Shown: one piece after another, positions 44,963 to 55,237 of the stretch
Position numbering within the stretch: position 1 is the stretch's first letter
Layout: the number at the start of each line of letters is the position of its first letter
Source: Benincasa hispida
Lineage: Eukaryota > Streptophyta > Magnoliopsida > Cucurbitales > Cucurbitaceae
Length of the DNA: 64,000 nucleotides
Assembly (NCBI RefSeq): GCF_009727055.1
Contig: NC_052360.1
Span: 62,996,523-63,060,522, forward strand
Direction of reading: 5' to 3'
Notes under the pieces: model-generated
The model's input: only the letters and a program-made list of their open reading frames with translations
Databases searched by the model: none
Told to the model about the DNA's origin: nothing
Program-made: the position numbers and the translations under genes

Positions 44963-45049
44963 GAAAACATATGTTCCAATTTTTCGATAAATCAATAATA
45001 AACAATAATGGTTTATTTTTTTTAGGTGAAAAAGTGCTGGTTCGGCTAT

Positions 45050-45268
45050 GACTAAAATAGATATTATTGTAAAATATATATATATTTTTTAAATGATAAA
45101 TTTATTTAAAATATTTGTAAATATAGTAAAATATTACCGTCTATCAGGAAATATAGACATCTATCAATATTTATCAGTGGTAGATGATAGTAGTCTATCA
45201 CTGATGGACCACATTTTACTATATTTGTAAATACTTTGATCTATTTTACTATATTTGAAAATAACCCT
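45050..45268. mobile_element. Small foldback MITE
   Basis: ATATTTGTAAATATAGTAAAAT at the left and its complement-like ATTTTACTATATTTGTAAATA at the right flank a core with CTATCA...TGATAGTAGTCTATCACTGATGG, itself self-complementary. It is non-coding; the superfamily and target duplication were not determined. Confidence 0.55.
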
Positions 45269-45877
45269 ATTCTAAATTACATCTAAATTGGTACTTAATA
45301 ATCAATATCTAATTTTTTATTTTAGAAAAAACAATATCCAACTGTTTGTTATAAGATAAATGTTTTAAATTTTATATAATTTAAATTACATAACATTTCT
45401 ATTTACCCTAAACCAGCTAGATTTATTTATTTTTATCTTTATGAAAAAAAAAAAAAAAGATTGTTAGAGCTGGAGCATAAAGTTGATTTTATTTAATATT
45501 TGGTATTTTAAATCTCAGATAAACTTTAAAGCAATTTTGTATAAATTAATAGATAACAAATGAAATAATTTAGGAAGCGAATTAAAACTTCCAGATCATA
45601 CTTACCTTGATACCAAATTAGAATTAAACGGATAAATTTTTATGCTTATTCCTGCTTACAAGTAGTATTCGTTAAGATAGCTCATTAATCTTTCTTTTTT
45701 CTTTTCTTTTTTTAATTTTTTAATTTTGTTTATATTGGAGTTTGACTGGTGTGGTTCATTTACTATATTCCACCGTTGAATTATTTGAGATAACAACATA
45801 GAAGACCTTAATAAAGGTTTTATATTTCATTTATGTTCGAGCTTTTTATTATTTATAAGAATGTCTATATCTTTTCA

Positions 45878-45920
<43 letters not shown>

Positions 45921-46214
45921 AGAGTCTAATTACCATTTAGACCCAACCATTAATTAACTACAGGATTTTTTGAAATAGAAAAATCAAAGATCACACGTGC
46001 CTTTTAAGAAAGATTTATTATTTTTCAAATATTGATTTATTATTTTTCAAATATTTTCAATTAAACCAAAATATTTTCGAAAAACCTAGAAGACTTTCCA
46101 TCTTCAATGGTCCCCTCTATTCAATCCTCTCTTTCACACCCTCTCCTTCACACCCTCTATCTTCTCCAATTTCTCTCCTAAAAAATCCTATCTCTGAGAT
46201 CTTTTCGACCAAAA
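45269..46214. other. Intergenic DNA with long A run
   Basis: No gene was seen. An A tract of about 33 bases lies at 45882-45914 and a CT-rich stretch at 46100-46190 precedes the copia 5' LTR. Confidence 0.5.
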
Positions 46215-46584
46215 TGTTAGGCATATTTAAATAAAATATGTTTAATTAAAGTATGAGCTATTTATATAGATTAATAATTTACTATATTGGGTTATTTTAT
46301 TAGATTGTGCCCTATTATGTAATCTGATTAATTAAGACCCTAGATTCCTAATTGAGTAGGGACGTATGAACGTAGAAGTCTATTCCTAGTTAATTAGGAT
46401 TTAATGACAAATCTAATTGAACTAGAGACCTTAGGGCTATGGTTCCCGATATACCAAAGTCTTGAATCCCATCTAGAGAGAGATCTCACTCAGGGCATTT
46501 GGAGTTTTGGTCGAGAAAGATCATAGTCATCCTGATCCTAGGGTTTATTTTTTTCAATATAGATATTAAGAATTTATACTAACA
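46215..46584 (+). repeat. 5' LTR of the copia element (370 bp)
   Basis: It begins TGTTAGGCATATTTAAAT and ends TTATACTAACA, with TGTTAG/CTAACA inverted ends. Compared with the 3' LTR it lacks about 100 bases in several blocks, among them the segment holding the TATAAAAAGAG box seen at 52481. The 5' copy has therefore lost its core promoter. Confidence 0.9.
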
Positions 46585-46586
46585 AG

Positions 46587-46599
46587 TGGTATCAGAGCA
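46587..46599 (+). other. Primer-binding site for initiator tRNA-Met
   Basis: TGGTATCAGAGCA two bases after the LTR is the standard plant retroelement site complementary to the 3' end of initiator methionine tRNA. Confidence 0.92.
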
Positions 46600-47841
46600 T
46601 GATTTCATGTTGGATTGTTGGTTTAGGTTTGTTTTCCATTGAGATTTTGATTTTTAGTTAAAGAATTTAAAGATTATTTGAAAGAAAAAGAGAAAAAAAA
46701 AGGTTGAACACAATTTTATTAAAGGTTCAGATTTTTCCGTGCGGATTTGTGTTCTTTTGCAATTTGATTTGTATTTTTTTAGCATTTTAATGTTATTGAA
46801 AATTGGCATGAACATAATTTTTATTTCAATTTTTTCTTTTAATGATTTTTGCAATTTGTGCAAGTTCTTGGGTAGACAATTTGTGTTCTTGTACAGTTTT
46901 TTTTTTTTTTTTTTCTTTTAATCGATGAATTTGGTAGATTCAAGTCCAAAGAACTGATTAATCGATTTTGTTAATAATTAATCGATCCAATTTTTCCAAT
47001 CTAACATCTATTGGGAATAAAACAATCTATTTGATTTTACCAGTGGTTTTTCTTTAATCTTGCTGATGATTCTTGATTTTAATTATTGATAATTTAGTGA
47101 ATTTAAAATCAAGATTTTCAATTGATAATTTTGAGAATTCGGTTTTAATTTGAGTGAAAATATTGTCAATTTAATTTAAATTTGATTAATCATGTTGTGA
47201 ATTTGATTTAAATTTGATTAATCATGTTATTGATTCAAGATTTATTGATCATGTTGTGGACTAAATTTAAATTTGATTGATATTTTGGTGAATTTAAATT
47301 TAAATTTGATGATGATATTTGGCGATATTCACATATTTATGCCGCTTTAATTGTATAATGTGTATGCAATTATTAAGTGAATATTGGTAAGGACTATTTG
47401 GTGTTCTTCCTCCTTTATTTTTATACAATAATATTATTATATTATTGTGTCTTATATTTTCGATTGAATTGGTCAAAATAATAGTAGCCTCTGTTATCTA
47501 GATTAATTTAATTCTAAAATATAATATGTGCATATTCATGAATTTATGCAGATAATTATCAGTCCAAAGGAAGATAATTATTTGGCCAAATTGTGGATAT
47601 GCATGTGGTAATGAGTATGTGACAATTATAAGGATTGCTCAGGTGAAAAATAATCGGTCCAAAGAAAAGCTATTTTTTAACAGAGTTAATTGTTAGTACT
47701 TTGATTACTACGTTGAGAGTACCATTTACAATTGGTGTTTTTGCTCAAAAGCTGAATATCAATGTTGTGTTAGGTATCTTGTTAGAGAGACCCATCACAT
47801 ATGTGAAATTATTTTGTATATTTTAATTGTGAGCATATGTT
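46600..47841 (+). other. Copia leader sequence, non-coding
   Basis: An AT-rich leader between the primer-binding site and gag. It has repeated AATTTGATT/TTAATTTAAATTTGATTAAT words near 47100-47320 and no motif. At 1.24 kb it is long for a copia leader, suggesting added sequence. Confidence 0.55.
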
Positions 47842-48643
47842 TTGTTGTTTATTGTTTCAATTGGTCTTACTCAAATATCTGGAAATCTGAGTTCAATCCC
47901 TAAGTTGAATGGATCGAACTTCAAGATTTGGAAGGAAAGCCTAGAGATACTTCTCGGGTGTATGGATTTGGACCCTCAATTAAGGACCGATAAACCAACT
48001 TCTACTGAGGAACAGCCAAATACGGCTAATATAAAGAAGTGAGAATGGTCAAATCGCATGTGTTTGATGATCATTAGGCACTCCATTCTGGAGTCTTTTC
48101 AGGGCTCTATCACGGAAAGTAGAAATGCCAATAAGTTCCTTGCTCAAATTGAGAAATATTTTGCTAAAAATGAGAACGGGGAAGAAAGTAGTCTTTTGAC
48201 TTCTTTAACTTCCATGAGGTATAAGGGCAATGGAAACATAAGGGAGTACATTATGGAAATGTCCAATCTCGCAGGTAAATTAAAGACACTTGATATCGAG
48301 ATAAATGAAAATTTACTCGTGCATCTGGTACTTATCTCTCTTCCTACACAATTCACTCAATTTAAGATAAGCTATAATACTCAGAAGGATAAATTGAGTA
48401 TTAATGAGCCTATCTCACAATGTGTGCAAGAATAAGATAGGATTAATAGAAAAAGGACAAAAAGTGCTCATTTGGCAACATGCTCTCATTATAAGAAAAA
48501 AAAGGAAATTTGTGGATGTTGCAGAAGGGACATCTCAACAAAATAAAAACAAGAAACAAGCTACTGAAAATCCTTGTTTTTTTTCTGCAAAAGGAAAGAT
48601 CACTTTAAGAAAGATTGTCCCAAATACGCCAAGTGGCGTGTAA
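47842..48643 (+). pseudogene. Copia gag, broken
   Basis: The translation has IPKLNGSNFKIWKESLEILL (the usual gag start), a TGA at 48040-48042 with the frame continuing, then SLTSMRYKGNGNIREYIMEM and ENLLVHLVLISLPTQF of the UBN2 domain. A stop at 48433-48435 is followed by a lysine-rich nucleocapsid region with a decayed zinc knuckle (NPCFFSAKGKITLRK), in which cysteines are replaced. It cannot give a normal gag. Confidence 0.85.
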
Positions 48644-48689
48644 AGAAACATAAACTTCTTACTTTTATTGTTCTGAAGTTAATTTAGCT

Positions 48690-50381
48690 TCTGTACCTAT
48701 AGATACTTGGTGGGTAGATTCTGGTGCTACTACTCACATAAGTATATCAATGCAGGGTTGCCTGTAGAGCCGACCGCCAAGTGATGTTGAAAGATTCATC
48801 TATATTGGCGATGGCAAAGCAGTTCCAGTTTAAGCTATTGGAAATTTTAGATTACTTTTTAAAACTGGATGTTATTTGGATCTGAGTGAGACTTTTGTTG
48901 TACCGTCATATAGATGAAATTTAGTTTCTATTTTCAGTTTGGACAAATTTGGTTTTTCTTGTTCTTTTGGAAATAATAAAGTTAGTCTCTTTCAAGATTC
49001 TAAGCTTATTGATACCGGTTCTTTAATTGATAGTCTATATATGCTTGATTCTTTTGCTTCATTTAACGAGATCTTGCTATCTATTTCATATGGTACAAAA
49101 TGTAAATTAAATGAGAATTTCGCTATGTTATGACACAAGCGTTTAGGTCACATCTCTAAATAGAGAATTCAGAGACTTGTGTCAGATGGAATTCTTGATT
49201 CCCTTGATTTAAGTAACTTCAACGTTTGTGTGGAATGTATTAAGGGAAAATAGGCAAACATAAGAAATTAGGTGCCAACAGATGCTCAGACGTCTTAGAA
49301 CTAATACATACAGACATTTGTAGTCTATTCCCTATGGCCTCTTGGAATGGACAATAATATTTTATTACGTTCATAGACGATTATTCAAGATATGGATACC
49401 TATATTTAATTCATGAGAAGTCTTAATCCTTGGAAAGAAAATTAAGGCTGCCAAATCTGATCGTGGTGGTGAATATTACGGTAGATATAATGGATCGGGT
49501 GAACAATGTCGAGGGCCCTTTGCCAAATATCTAGAGGAATGTGGAATCGTCCTGCAATACACTATGTCGGGCAAATCCAGCATGAATAGTGTAGCAGAGA
49601 GGCAAAATAGAACACTTAAATATATGGTAAGAAGTATGATTAATCATTCTTCTCTACCAGAATCCCTCTGGGGTGAGGCACTAAAGACTGCAGCATCTAT
49701 CCTTAATAGGGTACCTAGTAAAGCAGTAGCCAAAACCCCTTATGAGTTGTGGACAGGAAAGATGCCTAGTATTAGGCATCTTCACATCTGGGGTTGTCTA
49801 GCTGAGGCTAGGCCTTATAAGCCTAATTAAAGAAAACTAGACTCAAGAACTATTAGCTGTTATTTTGTTGGGTATTCTGAGTGCTCTCGGGGTTTCAAGT
49901 TTTATGATCCCACTTCTAGATCATTGTTTGAGACAAAAAATGCTAGATTCCTTGAGAATGTTGTGTTTGGAGGGAAGATAACATAAGGAACGTTATCTTT
50001 GAAGAGGAATTAGTTTCTTTCCTCATATGATTATAAATGATGTTTAGGCTCCAATTCCTAACTTCATTATTGAACCAATTATAGAACAAGACAACATTGA
50101 AGTTCCCGTTGTTGAACATGAAGTTCAAACTCAACAACCTCAAGAAGTGCCACTAAGAAGATCTACTAGAGAGAGAAGAAATGCAATTCCAGATGATTAT
50201 ATTGTGTTTCATTAAGAACATCAGGATGATGTGGGCGTAATGGAAAATGATCCAATCAAATTCCAACAAGGTTTACAAAGTTTTAACTCTCAAAAGTGGA
50301 TAAGTGCTATGGAAGAGGAAATAAAATCCATGAAAGACAATGACGTTTGGGAACTTGTCGAACTACCATCAAGAGTGAAAC
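48690..50381 (+). pseudogene. Copia protease and integrase, broken
   Basis: The protease active site is seen near 48705-48745 (DTWWVDSGATTHIS). The GAG-pre-integrase segment near 49125 reads KRLGHISK, followed by stops. Integrase pieces are HTDICSLFP near 49305, then FIDDYSRYGYLYL near 49370, then the open part 49564-49830 ([59 protein letters not shown]). Several stops and shifts separate them. A final frame change near 50375 divides WELVELPS from the RT frame. Confidence 0.85.
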
Positions 50382-51836
50382 TTGGGTTGTAAATGGATAT
50401 TTAAAACCAAAAGGGATTCACATGGCAATATCAAAAGATATAAGGCTCGTCTTGTTGCAAAAGGTTTTACTCAAAAGGAAGGCATTGATTACAAAGAGAC
50501 TTTCTCTCCGGTTTCATTGAAAGACTCTTTTAAGATAATCATGGTATTGGTAGCTCACTTTGATTTAGAGCTACACCAGATGGATGTAAAAACTGCGTTT
50601 CTCAATGGGAACATTGATGAGACGATTTATATGGTGCAACAAGAAAACTTTGTGTCTGATAATTCAAAGTCTATGGTGTGCAAATTAAAGAAATCCATCT
50701 ACGGTCTCAAACAAGCCTCTCGTCAATGGTATCACAAATTCCATGAAGTGATAACCTCATTTGGTTTTGAGGTGAACATTGTGGAAGATTGTATATATCA
50801 CGAGTTCAATGGGAGTAAATCAATATTTCTGGTGTTATATGTCGATGACATACTCATAGCTAGTAATAATGTAGGTTTATTGCATGACACTAAGAGATTT
50901 CTCAAAAGAAATTTTGAGATGAAGGATCTTGGTGATGTTTCTTTTATATTAGGAATTGAAATACTACGAGATTGTTCTCAAAGTATTTTGAGATTGTCAC
51001 AAAAGAACTACATTGAAAAGATCTTGAGTAGATTTGACATGAAAGATTGTGCCCCAGAAAATACTCCGGTTGCTAAAGGTAATAAATTTCATTTAGGTCA
51101 ATGCCCCAAGACCACACTCGAGACTAAGGAGATGCAGAAGGTTCCCTATGCGTCGTCCATTGGAAGTCTAATGTATGCTCAAGTATGTACGTGTCCAGAT
51201 ATAGCATTCATAGTTGGAGTGTTAGGCAGATATTTGAGTAACTCGGGGATGGATCATTGGAAAGCAGCCAAACGGGTTATGAGGTATTTACAGAGAACAA
51301 AAGATTATATGCTCACTTATCGGAGATTAGAAGTTTTGGAGATCATTGGGTATTCTGATTCTGATTCTGATTATGCTGGATGTCAAGATATTTTTCTATC
51401 CACTTCAGGCTATATCTTCATGTTGGCTGGAGGAGCTGTATCCTGGAAAAGTGTTAAACAAACACTTATGGCTTCTTCTACCATGGCTGCGGAGTTTATA
51501 GCATGTTATGAGGCATCCAATCATGGAATATGGTTGCAAAATTTTATCACTGGGCTGCGGATAGTGGTTAGCATAGAAAGACCACTAAAATTATTTTGTG
51601 ACAATAAGTTGGCAGTGTTGTATTCCAACAACAACAAAATCAATATGAAGTTAAAACATGTAGATGTGAAATTTCTGGTTGTTAAAGAAAGAGTTCATAA
51701 AGGTCAAATTTCGATAGAACACATAGGAACAAACTCTATGGTGGCAGATACATTAATTAAAGGTTTACCACCTAAAGTTTTTCATGAGCATGTTGCTCAC
51801 ATGGGTGTTAGTCACTTTTCTGATTCCATGGTTTAG
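50382..51836 (+). CDS. Copia reverse transcriptase and RNase H, open frame
   Basis: 484 codons in one frame, ending with the TAG at 51834-51836. RT motifs in order: KARLVAKGFTQKEGIDY, then QMDVKTAFLNG, YGLKQASRQWY and the catalytic LVLYVDDILIA (YVDD near residue 154), then KDLGDVSFILGIEI. The RNase H part has YSDSDSDYAGC, TSGYIFMLAGGAVSWKS, SSTMAAEFIACYEA and LKHVDVKFLVVKERV. In RNase H some catalytic positions look altered (GYSDSDSDYAG has an extra SDSD), and the upstream pol is broken, so the frame is a part of a dead polyprotein, not a gene with its own start. The function when intact is copying element RNA into DNA. Confidence 0.88.
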   Translation: MGCKWIFKTKRDSHGNIKRYKARLVAKGFTQKEGIDYKETFSPVSLKDSFKIIMVLVAHFDLELHQMDVKTAFLNGNIDETIYMVQQENFVSDNSKSMVCKLKKSIYGLKQASRQWYHKFHEVITSFGFEVNIVEDCIYHEFNGSKSIFLVLYVDDILIASNNVGLLHDTKRFLKRNFEMKDLGDVSFILGIEILRDCSQSILRLSQKNYIEKILSRFDMKDCAPENTPVAKGNKFHLGQCPKTTLETKEMQKVPYASSIGSLMYAQVCTCPDIAFIVGVLGRYLSNSGMDHWKAAKRVMRYLQRTKDYMLTYRRLEVLEIIGYSDSDSDYAGCQDIFLSTSGYIFMLAGGAVSWKSVKQTLMASSTMAAEFIACYEASNHGIWLQNFITGLRIVVSIERPLKLFCDNKLAVLYSNNNKINMKLKHVDVKFLVVKERVHKGQISIEHIGTNSMVADTLIKGLPPKVFHEHVAHMGVSHFSDSMV

Positions 51837-52268
51837 TGGGAGTTTGTTATTGAGGATGTTCTTTGACCTTATTTTGTTTTTTTTTTCTATATAGAATAAA
51901 GCTAATGGTTTATGTTTTATTATCTGAACTCGTTTATCATGCATGCAGTTTAGCATAAAGTTTTTTAGAATGATATCATTAAGAAATTTGGACCAGTTGG
52001 AAACAGACATGATCTAGATCACTTTATATGTAGTTTCCATGCTATCCATCCATACTTGATCTGTGTCATTGAATGTATTGGAATTGGTAATCAAGGAAGG
52101 TTTAGTTACAAGAGTAATGACGAAAGCCGCTTTGATTCCATGCTAATACAGGAGATGGACCAGATTGAACTAAAGAGGAATTCTATTATTGAAATAACCT
52201 TTTATGCGCGCTTATGGTTTATGTGATTTAATTATATCAGGTACACAGACATAGCCCAAATGGGAGAT
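51837..52268 (+). other. Copia 3' untranslated region and polypurine tracts
   Basis: Two PPT-like tracts are present: AGTGGGAG right after the stop (51835-51842) and AAATGGGAGAT directly before the 3' LTR. The second borders the LTR and is the likely primer; the first is followed by TTTGTTATTGAGG, which resembles an old LTR start. Confidence 0.6.
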
Positions 52269-52735
52269 TGTTAGACATATTTAAATAATAATATATTTAA
52301 TTAAATTATGAGATATGTATGTGGATTAATAATTTATCACATTGGGATATTTTATTAGATTGGACCCTATTATGTGATCTAATTAATTAAGACCCTAGAT
52401 TCCTAATTGAGTATGAACTTAATGGGTAGAAGCCTATTCTTAGTTAATTAGGGTTTAATGGGAACCCTAATTGAACTAGTATAAAAAGAGACCTTAGGGC
52501 TACGGTCTTCAATATACCAAAACAATAAGCACTCAGTCTTTATTGAATCTCATCTAGAGAGAGATCCCACTAAGGGCATTCGGAGTTTTGGTTGAGGAAG
52601 ACCATAGTCATCCATCATCATCTTGAAGCTATCATCAATTTTGCAATAGAATCCGGTATGTTATTCTTGACAATTTGGCATGAATGATCATAGGGTTTAT
52701 CTATTCACTATAGATATTAAGAATTTATGCTAACA
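52269..52735 (+). repeat. 3' LTR of the copia element (467 bp)
   Basis: It begins TGTTAGACATATTTAAAT and ends TTATGCTAACA. It has a TATAAAAAGAG promoter-like box (52481) and segments missing from the 5' LTR. Aligned parts agree closely but not perfectly, so insertion is not very recent. Confidence 0.9.
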
Positions 52736-53325
52736 TAAACCTCCTCTCCAATATTCAATTTTTTGCTGACAAGCGAATTACTGACGACCACAAAGGATGT
52801 TGAATGGTGAACTCGGAGCGAACGAAGAATGGCGAACTCGAACAGTGTGTGACTTGGCTGAAATATTTGTTCAACTCAGCATACTCAGACAGTGCACGAC
52901 TCAGCTTGACGGTGGCACGACTTGGATGACGGCAGACACGCAACAGATAGTCAAATAGTGGTAGATGGCATGGACGACGGATGGTTAAACGACAATAAAG
53001 ATGAAAATGGGGAGATTTTGCTCATGCAAACCAAGAAGCCTCTTTTGTTGTTGTTGTTGTTGTTGTTTTTTTAACACTTTTTCTCTATGCGTTTGTACAT
53101 ATATATATCCCCAAGTAGGATATATACTGTGATATAAATGAAACTTATGATATAAATTGTGATATATATTGAACATCAAGTATCAAAACTTTCAAATGGT
53201 ACAACCATCTATTTGAGTACATTTATGTTTTATATATTAGTTAAAATATTTGCAAACATATAATACTATATTTTTTTAAAAAAACCATGAATCCGCCAAA
53301 AAACCAATAAGTTTTCGTGAAACTA
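52736..53325. other. Intergenic DNA with (GTT)n
   Basis: A GTT microsatellite lies at 53045-53066. 52780-52990 has higher GC with GACGACGG/CACGACT-like words, no gene recognised. Confidence 0.5.
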
Positions 53326-53333
53326 GTTGTATT

Positions 53334-53996
53334 TAGAGGTCCAATTTCCCCACGAGGACCGCCCCGTGGGGCCCCACCCCGAACGGGGCGAGGATTCCCT
53401 GATTAGGTCGGTAATGGGGGAAAAAAATTCCCCGTGAGCTAAACGGAGACGGGGTTCCCCATCCCCACCCCAATTAGCTTTTACATATTTATTTAGTAAT
53501 AGATGTTATTATTATTATTATATAAATATTACATTTAAATTTAAATTTTGATTATTTTTTTGGGGAAAGATAATAAATATGTTTAAATTGAATGTTTAAA
53601 TTTAGATTATATATGTAAATAATTTGTTTTATATTTATTTCTTTCTACTCAACAAAAATAATTAACTTTTTTAGGCCAAAATTTGAGTAATTTATCTTTA
53701 AATTCAAATTGTCATATAAAATTAACCATAATAAACAATTTAGTAATAAAGTTAATTATTTAATTAAATTTGCTCACATTAGTGATTTAAATTAATTGAT
53801 TTTTTAACCAAAAAAAAAACAAAAAGGTAATGGAAAAAAATTCTTCGCGGGGAACCCGATCCCCGTGAATTTTCCATAGGGAATCCTCGCCCCGATCCCG
53901 GCGGGAAATTTCACATGGATGGGGAATGAAATGGGGAGCGGGGACGGGGATGGGGAATGGAAGCCCCTACCCCGCTCCGCCCCGTGGACATCTCTA
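53334..53996. mobile_element. hAT-type MITE with GC-rich ends (663 bp)
   Basis: The left end TAGAGGTCCA and right end TGGACATCTCTA are inverted repeats with a small indel. The 8-bp GTTGTATT stands on both sides (53326-53333 and 53997-54004), the target duplication length of hAT transposons. About 130 bases at each end are rich in CCCCG/CGGGG (GACCGCCCCGTGGGGCCCC at the left, CGGGGACGGGGATGGGG at the right), strongly contrasting with the AT-rich core. It is non-coding. Confidence 0.85.
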
Positions 53997-54004
53997 GTTG
54001 TATT

Positions 54005-55040
54005 TGAGTACATATTAAATATATTTACCAGTATATTTCATATATTGGTTAGAATGTTAGCAAAAATCTCATACAATGTTCAAAGGTATTTTTAAAAATA
54101 ATATGAGTCCTCCAGTAAAATAGTTGCTTGATACATGAAATACGTTAAATGAAAAATAAAATCATATTAAGTACATTTTCTCTCTCCAATTGAAAATGGA
54201 AACAACTCTCAACTAATTAATAATATATAATAAATGCATTTTCTGTCTCGACATTAAGAGTTATTCCTAAATATTAAAACAAAATGTCCAATTCATTCTC
54301 TCTCCAACCGCCCACCATAAGTAGTATTATTGAAATCCATTAAATGTTATATATGAAAATATTAAAAATTTTAGATATTTATGAAAATAAATTTTAAAAA
54401 TGGATTGAATTTCTAATAATCCCAAATTATTTTATTTGTGTATTGGGCTTCACATCCTCTTTCTGTTACTAAAAGATTATTATTGTGGTTTTTCTCCTTC
54501 AGGTCATTTATATGTACGAACTCATATAGTATATATGAGATAGATAAATTACTTCTCTCATTATCAATTGGTATTGAGATGAAACTTCATATTATCTAAC
54601 AATATTCATATATATAATTATTGAAATATCTGTTAACACGTCAAATATTCACAAGTCGGGAGGTTAGACATTTCCTCAATTTATTGATATATACATAACT
54701 TTTAAATTTCGATATATTAGTCTTAATTTCGATATATTAGTCTTATATATATATTCATGTCATGATGGTATATATTTTTTTTAAAGGGTTGGTTTTATAA
54801 ATAACATTTTTTTTAGCACATATGAGATAGGGAGATTCAATCTATATATCTTGTGGTTACTAACACATTTGTATGCTGAATTGTAGTATGAGTTCGATTA
54901 CTATTAATAACGTAAGTTCATCCAAGAATGACCAAATTGATAAATATTTGTTAATACAAAAAAAATGTGGTAATTTAACCTAAAAAATTGGTAATTCTTA
55001 TTTAAGGGAAAAAAAGAAGTATACATAAGTTAGATCCCAG
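54005..55040. other. AT-rich DNA upstream of the TRAIP-like gene
   Basis: No gene was seen. It contains a tandem TTTCGATATATTAGTCTTA at 54707-54740 and many TATATA words. The proximal part is the likely promoter of the next gene, but no single TATA box stands out. Confidence 0.4.
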
Positions 55041-55103
55041 AAAAGACAGCAACCAAAATTTCATCGTCTTCAAAACTTTCCCACTCTTTCCCGCTCTGCA
55101 ACA

Positions 55104-55178
55104 ATGGTTTCAATCAATTCCCTTTTCAAATTTCTCTTCTTCCCTTTCCAAATTTTCCCTCCAATTCTCTTCCCATAA
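55104..55178 (+). promoter_or_regulatory. Upstream ORF in the TRAIP-like leader
   Basis: An ATG in good context (CAACAATGG) starts a 24-codon frame ending TAA at 55176-55178, 60 bases before the main ATG and with almost the same context (AAACAATGG). If the transcript starts upstream of 55104, ribosomes would meet it first, so it could lower translation of the main frame. Its peptide is hydrophobic (SINSLFKFLFFPFQIF). The transcription start is not known. Confidence 0.5.
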
Positions 55179-55237
55179 CACATCGCAAAACCCAATTTCC
55201 CAAATTCATCATTAAACAACCCACAGAAACGTAAACA

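Larger units (their letters stand above)
46215..52735 (+). mobile_element. Nearly complete Ty1/copia retrotransposon
   Basis: The order is 5' LTR, primer-binding site, gag, protease, integrase, reverse transcriptase, RNase H, 3' LTR. This order defines copia. The total length is 6521 bases. Gag, protease and integrase are broken by several stops and indels, while the RT-RNase H frame is open for 484 codons. The flanking pentamers (CAAAA before, TAAAC after) do not match, so either the target duplication has decayed or the two LTRs come from a recombination between copies. It lies about 1.4 kb downstream of the LEA-2 gene. Confidence 0.9.

Noticed and set aside
46587..46599. tRNA gene fragment
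   Set aside because: It is the primer-binding site complementary to tRNA, placed directly after the 5' LTR.
50382..51836. Independent 484-aa host gene
   Set aside because: It is the RT-RNase H part of the copia polyprotein, inside a LTR pair.
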